64,000 nt of DNA from assembly GCF_000332815.1 (NCBI RefSeq), contig NZ_AOFD01000008.1, positions 41,088 to 105,087 on the forward strand, in the 5' to 3' direction. This stretch comes from Arthrobacter nitrophenolicus. GTDB lineage: Bacteria > Actinomycetota > Actinomycetes > Actinomycetales > Micrococcaceae. Of this stretch, positions 27,735-36,858 are shown in pieces (the first letter of the stretch is position 1; each line of letters starts with the position of its first letter). Below the pieces are notes generated by a model. It was not told the origin of the DNA. It searched no databases and worked only from the letters and a program-made list of their open reading frames with translations. A program made the position numbers and the translations under genes.

Positions 27735-27749
27735 GTCCAAATAGTGGAC
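27735..27749. promoter_or_regulatory. Short inverted repeat in a divergent promoter region
   Basis: GTCCA-AATAG-TGGAC lies between the divergent genes starting at 27662 and 27820. It could bind a dimeric regulator, but it is short and may be chance. Confidence 0.3.
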
Positions 27750-27819
27750 TGATGCATACGTGGGGAGGTTAAAACCACTAAGATCTCCGCAACCACCCCC
27801 GCGTTTTGGAAGCTCCCTC

Positions 27820-28407
27820 ATGACACTAACACCTGAAAAGACCACCGGACACGCCCACCCCAGCATGCCCCGTTTCGGGCAGATGCTGGCTCCGGAAGCA
27901 AAGGGCATCCTTGTGCTCGATGAGTTCACCATCGATCCCCACGCCGCCCGCAAGGAGCAGCACCGCTTCCGCGACGGCATCGCCGCCGTCGCCAAGACGA
28001 TGCGCCGCATCGCGGCGCTCCGCGTGGTGATAGCCATCGTGGCCATCGGCAACCTGCCGCTGTTCCTGCTCTCCAGCGGCTGGTGGATCTACGTGGTTTC
28101 ACTTGCCCTGGTGGTGGGGGTCCACACCGCGGTCACCCTGCTCAACCGGCACGAACCCCGCATCAAGCAGAAGTCTGCCCTGGAACTGCACATGCACCGG
28201 GAACGCAGCGCCAACTACCGCAAGGTCCGGGACGCCGTGAAGTACATGATCGATACCCCCAGCCGCATGAACGAGCACCTGTACCTGGAGCTGCTCGCCG
28301 TCAAGCGGGTGGCGCTGAACCTGGCCCACGGCACCGTTGCCCTGCTGGACACGAGCGATGACTCCGCCTGGAAGGTCCGGATCGTCCGCGAGCTGCCCGC
28401 CAGCTAA
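27820..28407 (+). CDS. Hypothetical membrane protein with two helices
   Basis: The 195-residue protein starts at ATG 27820 (GGAAG nearby). A hydrophilic N-terminal half precedes two adjacent hydrophobic segments (VVIAIVAIGNLPLFLLSS and WWIYVVSLALVVGVHTAVTLL). The C-terminal region is mixed charge (HMHRERSANYRKVRDAVKYM). No family is recognised. It is followed by a strong terminator. Confidence 0.7.
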   Translation: MTLTPEKTTGHAHPSMPRFGQMLAPEAKGILVLDEFTIDPHAARKEQHRFRDGIAAVAKTMRRIAALRVVIAIVAIGNLPLFLLSSGWWIYVVSLALVVGVHTAVTLLNRHEPRIKQKSALELHMHRERSANYRKVRDAVKYMIDTPSRMNEHLYLELLAVKRVALNLAHGTVALLDTSDDSAWKVRIVRELPAS

Positions 28408-28430
28408 GCCCCGCTTACCGGATTAAAGGA

Positions 28431-28477
28431 ACGACGCCGGCACTCCCCTCGTGGGGGCGTGCCGGCGTCGTCTTTTT
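28431..28477 (+). terminator. Rho-independent terminator
   Basis: ACGACGCCGGCA (28431-28442) pairs perfectly with TGCCGGCGTCGT (28460-28471) and is followed by CTTTTT. It ends the gene at 27820 and faces the convergent rpf gene. Confidence 0.88.
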
Positions 28478-28555
28478 GGTCAACGGAATTTGTCTATCGC
28501 CGACCTGCTTGGGGAGCCCCGGAGGGCTGGGCTGCCATGGGCTGCCGGGCAGCTT

Positions 28556-29362
<807 letters not shown>

Positions 29363-29364
29363 TC

Positions 29365-29393
29365 ACGCTAGGACATGGCCGTGGGGTTATCAA
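29365..29393 (-). promoter_or_regulatory. Predicted rpf promoter
   Basis: On the minus strand TTGATA (29393-29388) and TAGCGT (29370-29365) are separated by exactly 17 bases. Transcription would start near 29358, leaving a leader of about 155 bases before rpf with two clear stem-loops. Confidence 0.5.
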
Positions 29394-29462
29394 ATCGAGA
29401 TCTTGCCGGGAGTGTCGAAAGCTCCGGTGTTCCGCCGGTGGGCGGGAAACCTGCCCGGGCAC

Positions 29463-29468
29463 TATCCT
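29463..29468 (+). promoter_or_regulatory. -10 element for a leaderless deaminase mRNA
   Basis: TATCCT is followed by six bases and ATG 29475, with no ribosome binding site between. This is the arrangement of actinobacterial leaderless transcripts. Confidence 0.45.
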
Positions 29469-29474
29469 GACCGG

Positions 29475-30536
29475 ATGGAAAACATTGCCGGCGGCACCGC
29501 CGCGCCCGGAACTGAAGCCGACGAATCAGAAGGCGGCGCCCCGGCCCGGGTCCTCCCGGTAGCCGAACTGCACCTGCACATCGAGGGAACCCTGCAGCCG
29601 GAGCTGATCTTCGCCCTGGCCGAACGCAACGGCATCACGCTGCCGTACTCCGGGCTGGAAGAGCTGCGGGAAAAGTACGAATTCACGGACCTGCAGTCCT
29701 TCCTGGACCTGTACTACGCCAACATGGCCGTACTGCAGACCGAAGAGGACTTTGCGGCGATGACCCACGCCTACCTTGAGCGCGCAGCAGCCGCCGGCGT
29801 CCGCCACGCCGAGATCATGATGGATCCGCAGGCGCACCTCTCGCGCGGCATTTCCCTGGAAACCTGCGTCAACGGCGTGGCATCGGTGCTGGCCACTTCC
29901 CAGGAGGACTTCGGCATCTCCACCATGCTGATCGCAGCCTTCCTGCGCGACCTCCCCGAGGACTCGGCGCTGGAGGTCCTGGACGGACTGCTCGCCATGG
30001 AGGCGCCCATCGGGGCGATCGGCCTGGACTCCGCCGAGGTAGGCAACCCTCCCGCCAAATTCGAACGGCTCTACGCCAAGGCCCGCGAAGCAGGCCTGCG
30101 GCTGACCGCGCACGCAGGGGAGGAGGGGCCGGCGTCGTACATCATCGAAGCCCTTGATGTCCTGGGTGTGGAGCGCATCGACCACGGCATCCGCTGCATG
30201 GACGATCCGGACCTGGTGGAACGGCTCGTTGCCGCGCGGACCCCGCTCACGGTCTGCCCGCTGTCCAACGTGCGGCTCCGTGCCGTGGACACGCTCGCCG
30301 ACCACCCGCTTCCGGCGATGCTCGCCGCGGGGCTGAATGTCTCGGTCAATTCGGATGACCCGGCGTACTTCGGCGGCTACGTGGACGACAACTTTGCCCA
30401 GCTCAAGGCGGTCTTCGATCTGTCCGATTTTGACAAGGCCCGCCTGGCCGCGAACTCCATCCACTCGTCCTTTGCCTCCGAGGAGCGCAAGGCCGAACTG
30501 CTGGAGGAACTGAACAGCGGGGAAGTTGCGCCCTGA
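29475..30536 (+). CDS. Adenosine/adenine deaminase family enzyme
   Basis: The 353-residue metal-dependent deaminase has ELHLHIEGTLQPEL (zinc ligands H33, H35), AHAGEEGP (His and catalytic Glu), VERIDHGIRC (His), CPLSNVRL and NSDDPAYFGGY (zinc Asp). The last two motifs fit the Aah1-like adenine deaminase branch as well as classical adenosine deaminase, so the substrate (adenine or adenosine) is open. It works in purine salvage in the cytoplasm. The start follows a -10 box by six bases, suggesting a leaderless message. It is divergent from rpf. Confidence 0.9.
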   Translation: MENIAGGTAAPGTEADESEGGAPARVLPVAELHLHIEGTLQPELIFALAERNGITLPYSGLEELREKYEFTDLQSFLDLYYANMAVLQTEEDFAAMTHAYLERAAAAGVRHAEIMMDPQAHLSRGISLETCVNGVASVLATSQEDFGISTMLIAAFLRDLPEDSALEVLDGLLAMEAPIGAIGLDSAEVGNPPAKFERLYAKAREAGLRLTAHAGEEGPASYIIEALDVLGVERIDHGIRCMDDPDLVERLVAARTPLTVCPLSNVRLRAVDTLADHPLPAMLAAGLNVSVNSDDPAYFGGYVDDNFAQLKAVFDLSDFDKARLAANSIHSSFASEERKAELLEELNSGEVAP

Positions 30537-30797
30537 CGCTGCTGTGTCCCAGGCAACAACTGCAGGGCGGTGCCGCTAAACTGGGTGCCGCAGGCGTGTC
30601 CGGGGATTGCAGGGCGGCACCCATGCCGGCGCTATGAGGGTTATGCAACAGCCCTTACCCGAGACCTTCGCCTCACTTTGATGCGGGATCCGCTTCATAG
30701 TCGGTCACGACACGCAGAGTTAACCAATTAAAGTCGCGCGATTTTACGGGCAGTTGGCAAGATGCCTATGACCGATCGCTTTCATAAAAGGGGAATC

Positions 30798-31718
30798 ATG
30801 GCCAAGTCCACCGCAGAAAACACTTACCTTCGTCTCAAGACCGTCCTGGATGTCCTGACCGAAGGCGTGTGGTCAGGCGATGCACTGAACGCGGGCCAGG
30901 TCCTCGCCGAGGCGACCGCGCGCGTGCCGTTCAACGAGCACGAAGCCGAACTGCTCAGCGGCGGAATTCCCCGCGGCCACAAGACGCTCACCACCGCCAC
31001 GGCCAAACTGGTCAAGGCCGGCTGGCTGGTGAAGGGCCGCTCCGGCTGGACCATCACCGAGGACGGCATGCGTGCCACCGTGGCGTACCCCGATGCGGTT
31101 TCATTCGCCACCGCGCTCGACGCCGGCACGCCGGTTCCTGCCGACACCCCGGTTCCCACCGCTCCCGAAGGATTCGTCCGGAAGGTGACCGCGGCTCCCG
31201 TTGAGCCCGTGGCCAAGGAAGCGCCGGCCAAGAAGACCACCGCCAGGAAGACCCCGGCCAAGAAGGCCGCCGCTGCCGTGGGCAAGGCGGCGAAGGCACT
31301 TGAAGAAGCCGTTGAGCCGGTAGTGAAGGCAGTCAAGGGCAAGACGGCGGCCAAGCAGCCTGTTGCCGCCGGTTCCGTTGCGTCCGAGGGGTTCGAGGGA
31401 CCGGACGTTGAGACCCACCCGCAGCCCGAAGCCGTGGCCGTTGCCGGTGACTTCAACACCATCCTGGGCGCACCGGAGAACTGGGCTCCCCAGTACGACG
31501 AAGCACAGATGGAGTTCGATTTCCTGGACCAGCTCTGGAAGAAGAGTGCCGAGCTGCCGGCCGGCTTCTACACCTTCAAGATCGCCCTGAACCGTTCGTG
31601 GGACGAGAACTACGGCGCATTTGGCACGTTCGATGGTCCCAACCACGAACTGCACCACCCCGGTGGCACGGTCACCATCCGCTACAACCACGCCACCCGC
31701 GACATCACCATCAACTAA
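30798..31718 (+). CDS. Winged-helix / basic linker / pullulanase X25-domain fusion protein
   Basis: The 306-residue protein starts at ATG 30798 behind AAAAGGGG. Residues 1-95 resemble a winged-helix (Mrr-N-like) domain: NTYLRLKTVLDVLTEGVWSG ... LTTATAKLVKAGWLVKGRSGWTITEDG. Residues about 130-200 are a Lys/Ala/Pro-rich, histone-tail-like linker (AKKTTARKTPAKKAAA). The C-terminal 90 residues form an X25 module, VAVAGDFNTILGAPENWAPQ ... FYTFKIALNRSWDENYGAFG, normally found on secreted pullulanases and amylases. There is no signal peptide or catalytic domain. A cytoplasmic DNA-binding protein that senses alpha-glucan is one reading; that is inference. Confidence 0.75.
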   Translation: MAKSTAENTYLRLKTVLDVLTEGVWSGDALNAGQVLAEATARVPFNEHEAELLSGGIPRGHKTLTTATAKLVKAGWLVKGRSGWTITEDGMRATVAYPDAVSFATALDAGTPVPADTPVPTAPEGFVRKVTAAPVEPVAKEAPAKKTTARKTPAKKAAAAVGKAAKALEEAVEPVVKAVKGKTAAKQPVAAGSVASEGFEGPDVETHPQPEAVAVAGDFNTILGAPENWAPQYDEAQMEFDFLDQLWKKSAELPAGFYTFKIALNRSWDENYGAFGTFDGPNHELHHPGGTVTIRYNHATRDITIN

Positions 31719-31733
31719 GCGGTCCGCTCCGCC

Positions 31734-31795
31734 CAACTGGGTCGCAGTAGCTGTCGTTTTGGCCGCCCATAACGACACCTACTGCTACCCAGTTG
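31734..31795. repeat. Dispersed palindrome, family B (CAACTGGGTAGCAGTA)
   Basis: The left arm (31734-31758) and right arm (31771-31795) are 25 bases each with two mismatches; the core is CAACTGGGTxGCAGTA and GTCGTT. A second member is at 38252-38314. It sits just after a stop codon and may act as a terminator or mRNA-end element. Confidence 0.85.
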
Positions 31796-31826
31796 AGGTG
31801 GGGCGACGATCCTGAGGAGGCTCTCC

Positions 31827-32153
31827 ATGGCCGGCCACGACGGTTCACCGGCGGGTTCAGCACCGGGTGGTTCCCCGATGGGAACGGTCCGGCTCAGCGC
31901 ACGCGTGTTCGGCGTGGTGCAGGGGGTTGGCTTTCGTTTCTGGACGATGGGCAAGGCCGAGGAACTGGGCCTGACCGGCGAGGTGCGAAACGTCAGCGAC
32001 GGCTCGGTTGCCGTGGTTGCGGAGGGGCCTGAGCCGCAGGTCGCTGCGCTCCTCGACTGGCTGAAATCAGACCGGACCCCGGGCAGGGTGGAACGCGTGG
32101 AGGAATCCCTCACCGCGGCCGAGGGAGGCTTCAACAACTTCCGGGCACGCTGA
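31827..32153 (+). CDS. acyP: Acylphosphatase
   Basis: The 108-residue protein is a typical acylphosphatase: RVFGVVQGVGFRFWTMGKA with catalytic Arg37, and GEVRNVSDGSVAVVAEGP with catalytic Asn55. It hydrolyses acyl phosphates such as 1,3-bisphosphoglycerate in the cytoplasm. An N-terminal extension of about 20 Gly/Ser/Pro residues is unusual; translation may also begin at the in-frame ATG giving MGTVRLSARV. GAGGAG precedes the first ATG. Confidence 0.93.
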   Translation: MAGHDGSPAGSAPGGSPMGTVRLSARVFGVVQGVGFRFWTMGKAEELGLTGEVRNVSDGSVAVVAEGPEPQVAALLDWLKSDRTPGRVERVEESLTAAEGGFNNFRAR

Positions 32154-32216
32154 CCGGCGGCTGCCTCCACTTGCCGTCTACCTCCACGTGCCGCCTGCCT
32201 CCAAGCGCTCCCGCCG

Positions 32217-35200
32217 CTACTCCGCGCGCGGGCTGAGCCCAATGAAGGCGCCAAGTTCCTCCAGTGCAGCGGGCCGGTGCGGCATGTAGCTGGTGAGCTC
32301 GGGGGAGCGGATGACGACCGCCCGCCACTGGCCGCGGGATACGGCTACGTTGATCCGGTTCCGGTTCAGCAGGAACTCTGCCCCGCGGGGAGCCTCCGCC
32401 ACGGCACTGCACGCCATCGAAACAAGGACCACCGGCGCCTCCTGGCCCTGGAATTTGTCCACCGTTCCGACACGGACCTCGGGCAGGCCGGCCTCTTCCA
32501 GATATTTCCGGATCAGGTGGACCTGTGCGTTGTAGGCAGCAACCACCAGGAGGTCCTGCTGGTCCAGCGGCCGCGCTTCACTCTCCGGGCCCGCCGTCCA
32601 TTTCAGGCCCAGGTGGCGCTGTGCCTGCCGGACCAGTTCGGCTGCCTCCTCCCTGGAGCTGGTGGTGTTGCCTGTGTGGTCCACGAACACAGTTTCGACG
32701 CCGGGCGGAAGCCCTTCGAGTTCACGCAGCGACGCCGCAGGGGCCGACTGCAGTTTCCCCTCGTAGCTGAGCTGCGACACCGCCCGGCACAGTTCGGGGT
32801 GCATCCGCCAGCTGTCCGCCAGGAAGTAGCCCAACCATCCGGGCAGGGTTGCGTGGCCGGCGGCGAGCCAGCCCAAAGCGGACTCGTCCACAGGCTCCGG
32901 ATGTGCGCCCTGGGTCACCTGCGGTAACTGCTGGGGGTCGCCGAGCAGGAGCAACCGGCGGGCGGCACGGGACACCGCAAGGGTGTTGGCCAGCGAGAAC
33001 TGTCCCGCTTCGTCAATCACCAGCAGATCCAGGGAGCCGGCGGGAACTTCCTTTCCGGTCATGGTCCACGCTGTCCCGCCCACCAGGCACCCGCCGGACG
33101 CTGACAGCAGGCGTGATACGTCGCCGTCGGACGTTAATGTCCACGGAACGTCATGCGGTGCAGCCAGCTTCTTGCCGACCACCGCCGGGTCAACGCCGCC
33201 AACCTCGACGGCCCGGCACAGCAGGTTTTCCACCACGTTGTGGGATTGCGCCACCACGCCCACCTTCCAGCCTTCGGCCACCAGCCGGCCGATCACGTGG
33301 GCGCCGACGAAGGTCTTACCCGTACCCGGAGGTCCCTGGACGGCAAGGTAGGACCGGTCCAGGTCCCGGAGCGATGCTGTGATGGCGGCGGCGTAATCGG
33401 CAGAACCGTCCGGGCCGTGCCGGACTTCGGCGGGGCCGGGCAGCGAGCGGAACCGGGGCGGCTGCTTCCGCAGGATGTCTAGTCCCGGCTGGGCGGGCAG
33501 GGACGGGAGGGACGATCCCACGGACCGGGCGATGTCGGCGATGGCTGCCTCGATGCTGGCAGTGGCCAGGGGCTGGTCCTCGGTGAGTGCAACGGGGAGG
33601 TGCGGGTAGGCTGCCACCTTCTTCGATTCCCGCTCCGCGATGGTGATCAGGGTATGTTCCGGGTTGTCCGGCGCCGGGGAGAGTTCACTGATCCTGGTGC
33701 CGAACGTGTAGGCCCTGGCCCCGGGAGCGGCATCCGGCGCCGCCATGCCGTCCGGCGGTGGAGCATCGTAGAGCCGGCACCAGGTGGAATCCGCACGGAA
33801 ATCCGAGCCTTCCGTCATGGTGCCGCGCAGCCGCAGAACCCGGGTGCGCATCCGCTCCCGGGGCTTGGCCAGGGCCCAGTCTGATGCCACCTCGGCGGAC
33901 TGCACCACGAACACGTTCCGCTGCTCGGACCAGTTTTCGAGCGGCGCCTCCACCCGGTCGAAATGTTGCCACCAGAACTGTTTGCGCTCCCGGCGGTGGT
34001 AGCCGGTGGCCGCTGCCACCATGGCCAGGGCCCGCTCGTCGTCGGTCCAGGGCCGGTTGTCCGGCAGGCCTGCCAGGTACTCGCGGAGCGCGGCCTCCTC
34101 GGGTGCCTCGTCCACGGCGTCGTGGCGTTCCCGCCCGGCCAGCGGCTGCTCGGGTTCGGTTCCCGGCCGGTCTTCCGTGGCCCGGGCCCCGGTTTCCCCG
34201 GCCGCGTCCCCCGCCCGTGCCCCGATTTCCAGCAGCCAGTCCCGGAGCCGGAGGGTGGACAGGCAGTCGTACTGGTTGTAGTCGGAAATGGAGGCAAGGA
34301 TCCTGTCCGCCTCCTCCTGGTGGCCAGCGTCCCGGGCCGCGCAGTAGGCGGCGTAGGCGACGACGGAGGCGCCGGCATCCTTGACGTCGCCGGAGCGCAG
34401 GTTGTCACCCATGTACAGCGGTTCGAGCTTCTTGATGGAGTATGACGCCTCGGAGATCCGCAGCGAATGCCGGACCGTGGCGTAGAGGTCCACCAGGAGG
34501 CCGTGCCGGAGCCAGTCGTCCACCGTCTCCTCGCCGGCCTGGTGCGCCAGGGAGAGGTTCCGCAGCGCCGTCTTTTCGTAGGGGGCGTAGTGGTAGACGT
34601 GCATGTCCGGGTAGCGGGCCCGGCGTTCCTCCACGTAGGCAAGGAAATCGAGGAAGGCACGGCGCTCCCCGGACCGGGAATGGGCCCAGAACGGGCGGAA
34701 GTCGGGGGCCCCGGCAGCACCGGGTTCGAGGGCCTCGATGACGCCGAAGAGGTACTCGATGCCCCACACCCCGGTGGCAGGGTCCTGCCAGAGGGGGTCA
34801 CCCTCAAAATCGAAGAAGATGTCGCCAGGGCTGGGGGCGGGGAGCGACGTGATGGTGTGGTCCGGCAGGACCGTGTAGGACACGGTGTGCGGGTGCCCGT
34901 CTTTGGTGAAGGTCCGTGACCCGGCAGCCTGGTCCAGTCCCAGCTGCATGCGGGCCTGTTGCCGCAGCCTTCCCACGGAGTCAGAGGCTTGTTCGGGCGG
35001 CACGGCAGCGAGCTGGTCGATGGTGGTGATGCCTTCGGCGTGCAGCTTCCGGCGCCGCACCACTGACATCCCGGCAACCATCAGCAGGTCACGGTGAACC
35101 TGCACCTGCTCGGCGCAGTAGTCGCACCGGCCGCAGTGCACAACGCCGGGCTGCTGCCACTCCACGGGGACCCCGGCAGCCCGGTGGGCGGCCGTCAGCT

Positions 35201-35858
35201 GGCGGAAGCGCCGGCGCCGTTCGCGGAAAACGGGAAGCAGGTCCGGGAGGGAATGGCTGCTGCGAAGCCAGTCCTCGCCTACCCTGGTTCCCAGCACCAG
35301 CGTGACGACGGGGGAGGGATTCAGTCCCATGCCGATGAGCTGGTCACCGTAGGCGGCGAGCTGCAGCAGGGCGCCCACCTTGGCGTGCCGGGCGAGCTTC
35401 GTATCCCAGACTTCGTAGCGCCCGGGGTTCCCGGTTCCTGCGGCCTCGTTCACCAGGAAGTCGGCGTAGCCGAGGAACTCGCCGTCGAAGAACGTGGCCT
35501 GGAAAACGACGTCGGCTCCGGACCGGAGCGCCAGCTCGGTCTCCGCGTGCTTGGCCTGCAGTTCGCCGCGCAGGGTTTCCCCGCGGTCCAGGGAGTAGAC
35601 CCCGCCACCTCGGCTGGCGTCCCACTCGCCGTATTTCCGGATCAAGCTGGCCAGGACCGCCTGCTCGTGCCGGTCGCCCAGTTCGCCGGCCCGGACGCGC
35701 ATCTCATCCGCGGGGAACTCCGCCTTCGGGGCGAGGCCCAGCTTTTCGTCCAGGATGCGCAGCGTACGGTACTCACACTCGCTGGAGGCCACCAGATCGC
35801 TGGCGGAAAACACCAGGTCCGGCGCCGCGCCGGCGCTGGCAGCTTCGAGCAGAAACAT
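32217..35858 (-). CDS. TM0106-family RecB-like nuclease fused to SF1 helicase
   Basis: The 1213-residue protein has an N-terminal Cas4/RecB-type nuclease region (DLVFSASDLVASSECEYRTL ... YEVWDTKLARHAKVGALLQLAAYGDQL, then Cys motif CGRCDYC). An RNase-H-like segment follows (DIFFDFEGDPLW, FLDFLAYVEE), then a C-terminal superfamily 1 helicase: VQGPPGTGKTF, VIDEAGQFSLAN, LLGDPQQLPQV, VGTVDKFQGQE and NVAVSRGQW. Such proteins probably process DNA ends or flaps. It is transcribed alone, convergent with acyP, and is a normal chromosomal gene of this group rather than part of a defence island here. Confidence 0.88.
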   Translation of the reverse strand: MFLLEAASAGAAPDLVFSASDLVASSECEYRTLRILDEKLGLAPKAEFPADEMRVRAGELGDRHEQAVLASLIRKYGEWDASRGGGVYSLDRGETLRGELQAKHAETELALRSGADVVFQATFFDGEFLGYADFLVNEAAGTGNPGRYEVWDTKLARHAKVGALLQLAAYGDQLIGMGLNPSPVVTLVLGTRVGEDWLRSSHSLPDLLPVFRERRRRFRQLTAAHRAAGVPVEWQQPGVVHCGRCDYCAEQVQVHRDLLMVAGMSVVRRRKLHAEGITTIDQLAAVPPEQASDSVGRLRQQARMQLGLDQAAGSRTFTKDGHPHTVSYTVLPDHTITSLPAPSPGDIFFDFEGDPLWQDPATGVWGIEYLFGVIEALEPGAAGAPDFRPFWAHSRSGERRAFLDFLAYVEERRARYPDMHVYHYAPYEKTALRNLSLAHQAGEETVDDWLRHGLLVDLYATVRHSLRISEASYSIKKLEPLYMGDNLRSGDVKDAGASVVAYAAYCAARDAGHQEEADRILASISDYNQYDCLSTLRLRDWLLEIGARAGDAAGETGARATEDRPGTEPEQPLAGRERHDAVDEAPEEAALREYLAGLPDNRPWTDDERALAMVAAATGYHRRERKQFWWQHFDRVEAPLENWSEQRNVFVVQSAEVASDWALAKPRERMRTRVLRLRGTMTEGSDFRADSTWCRLYDAPPPDGMAAPDAAPGARAYTFGTRISELSPAPDNPEHTLITIAERESKKVAAYPHLPVALTEDQPLATASIEAAIADIARSVGSSLPSLPAQPGLDILRKQPPRFRSLPGPAEVRHGPDGSADYAAAITASLRDLDRSYLAVQGPPGTGKTFVGAHVIGRLVAEGWKVGVVAQSHNVVENLLCRAVEVGGVDPAVVGKKLAAPHDVPWTLTSDGDVSRLLSASGGCLVGGTAWTMTGKEVPAGSLDLLVIDEAGQFSLANTLAVSRAARRLLLLGDPQQLPQVTQGAHPEPVDESALGWLAAGHATLPGWLGYFLADSWRMHPELCRAVSQLSYEGKLQSAPAASLRELEGLPPGVETVFVDHTGNTTSSREEAAELVRQAQRHLGLKWTAGPESEARPLDQQDLLVVAAYNAQVHLIRKYLEEAGLPEVRVGTVDKFQGQEAPVVLVSMACSAVAEAPRGAEFLLNRNRINVAVSRGQWRAVVIRSPELTSYMPHRPAALEELGAFIGLSPRAE

Positions 35859-35953
35859 GGGGCCTCCCCATTGACAGCCGGGCCGAAGGACGGTTCCTGG
35901 GGCCCTGGTTTACACCTGCACCAAACGTAGCAATAGGGGCCGACAATACAGCC

Positions 35954-36685
35954 CTAGGAGAGCCGGGCGACGTTCCTGCGGACGGGGCGGCGGGCGGTGC
36001 CGTCGGAAAAGAGGTCGGGGGAGGACGCCTGGATCCGTTTAACGTCCTCGAACACGCCGCGCAGGTGCAGCCGCAGCGAGCTGTCCGCCTCGGCAACATT
36101 CCTGGCTTCCAGGGCATCCACCACGGCGGTGTGCTGCTCGATGAGGGTGGACACCGGACGCGTGTCGATCAGGCTGAGCCGTCGTGCCCTGTCGAGGTGC
36201 GCTTTTGCCGAGTTGACCGCCGTCCAGGCCGATTCGTGGCCGGCCAGGCGCAGCAGTTCGCGGTGGAAATCCTCGTCCAGCCGGAAGAACTCCTCGATGT
36301 CCCCCTTGGCTTCGGCACCGCGCTGGCTGGCCAGGATGTCGCGGAGGCCGGAAATTCCCGCGGCGTCGGCTGCAAAGTCGTGCAGGGAAGCACATTCGAT
36401 GGCTTCGCGGACGAACTGGGCCTCCGCAACCCTGGAAAGGTCCACCAAGGACACAAAGGAACCAATTTGCGGAAAAACCTGCACCAGGCCTTCCTCGCGC
36501 AGGAGGATCAGGCTTTCGCGGACGGGTGTCCGGCTGACGCCCATCTCCTGGGCCAGCTCATTTTCGGACAGCGGTTCACCGGGAGGAAGCTCCAGGGAAA
36601 TGATGCGGCGCCGCAGCGCCTCGAGTGTCTGGTCGCGAACGGACAGTCGTGGAATCTGCCCCTTATCGCTCTTGCCGGTAGCCAT
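35954..36685 (-). CDS. GntR-family regulator (FCD/FadR subfamily) of the hexuronate operon
   Basis: The 243-residue protein has an N-terminal GntR winged helix (LRRRIISLELPPGEPLSENELAQEMGVSRTPVRESLILLREEGLV) and a helical FCD effector domain with FRLDEDFHRELLRLAGH and LIEQHTAVVDALEARN, whose His/Asp residues bind metal and ligand. It is divergent from the mannonate operon and separated by 173 bp that contain a strong promoter with direct repeats. It most likely represses that operon until a uronate intermediate binds. The ligand is inferred. Confidence 0.88.
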   Translation of the reverse strand: MATGKSDKGQIPRLSVRDQTLEALRRRIISLELPPGEPLSENELAQEMGVSRTPVRESLILLREEGLVQVFPQIGSFVSLVDLSRVAEAQFVREAIECASLHDFAADAAGISGLRDILASQRGAEAKGDIEEFFRLDEDFHRELLRLAGHESAWTAVNSAKAHLDRARRLSLIDTRPVSTLIEQHTAVVDALEARNVAEADSSLRLHLRGVFEDVKRIQASSPDLFSDGTARRPVRRNVARLS

Positions 36686-36704
36686 GGGACCAGTCTAGCC
36701 ACCG

Positions 36705-36739
36705 TTGACAAACTAGAATGGTAGTGCTTGTATGGTAGT
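36705..36739 (+). promoter_or_regulatory. Promoter and probable GntR operator of the hexuronate operon
   Basis: TTGACA (36705-36710) and TTGTAT (36728-36733) are spaced by 17 bases. Two direct copies of ATGGTAGT, at 36718-36725 and 36732-36739, overlap the spacer and the -10, 14 bases apart, where a repressor would block polymerase. The promoter reads toward the transporter at 36859. Confidence 0.55.
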
Positions 36740-36858
36740 CAGCAAACGGCACCCAGAGATGTCGGGCATCGTAAACAAAACCTCTTTTCCTCCGACAGCG
36801 CGACCGAATTGACGGGCCTGCCGGATCCCCAGCCTCCAAGGAAGAAGGACTGCAAAAA

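Noticed and set aside
32217..35858. Defence system based on the RecB-like nuclease/helicase
   Set aside because: The protein is a single gene without toxin, methylase or other defence partners and belongs to a widespread chromosomal family.
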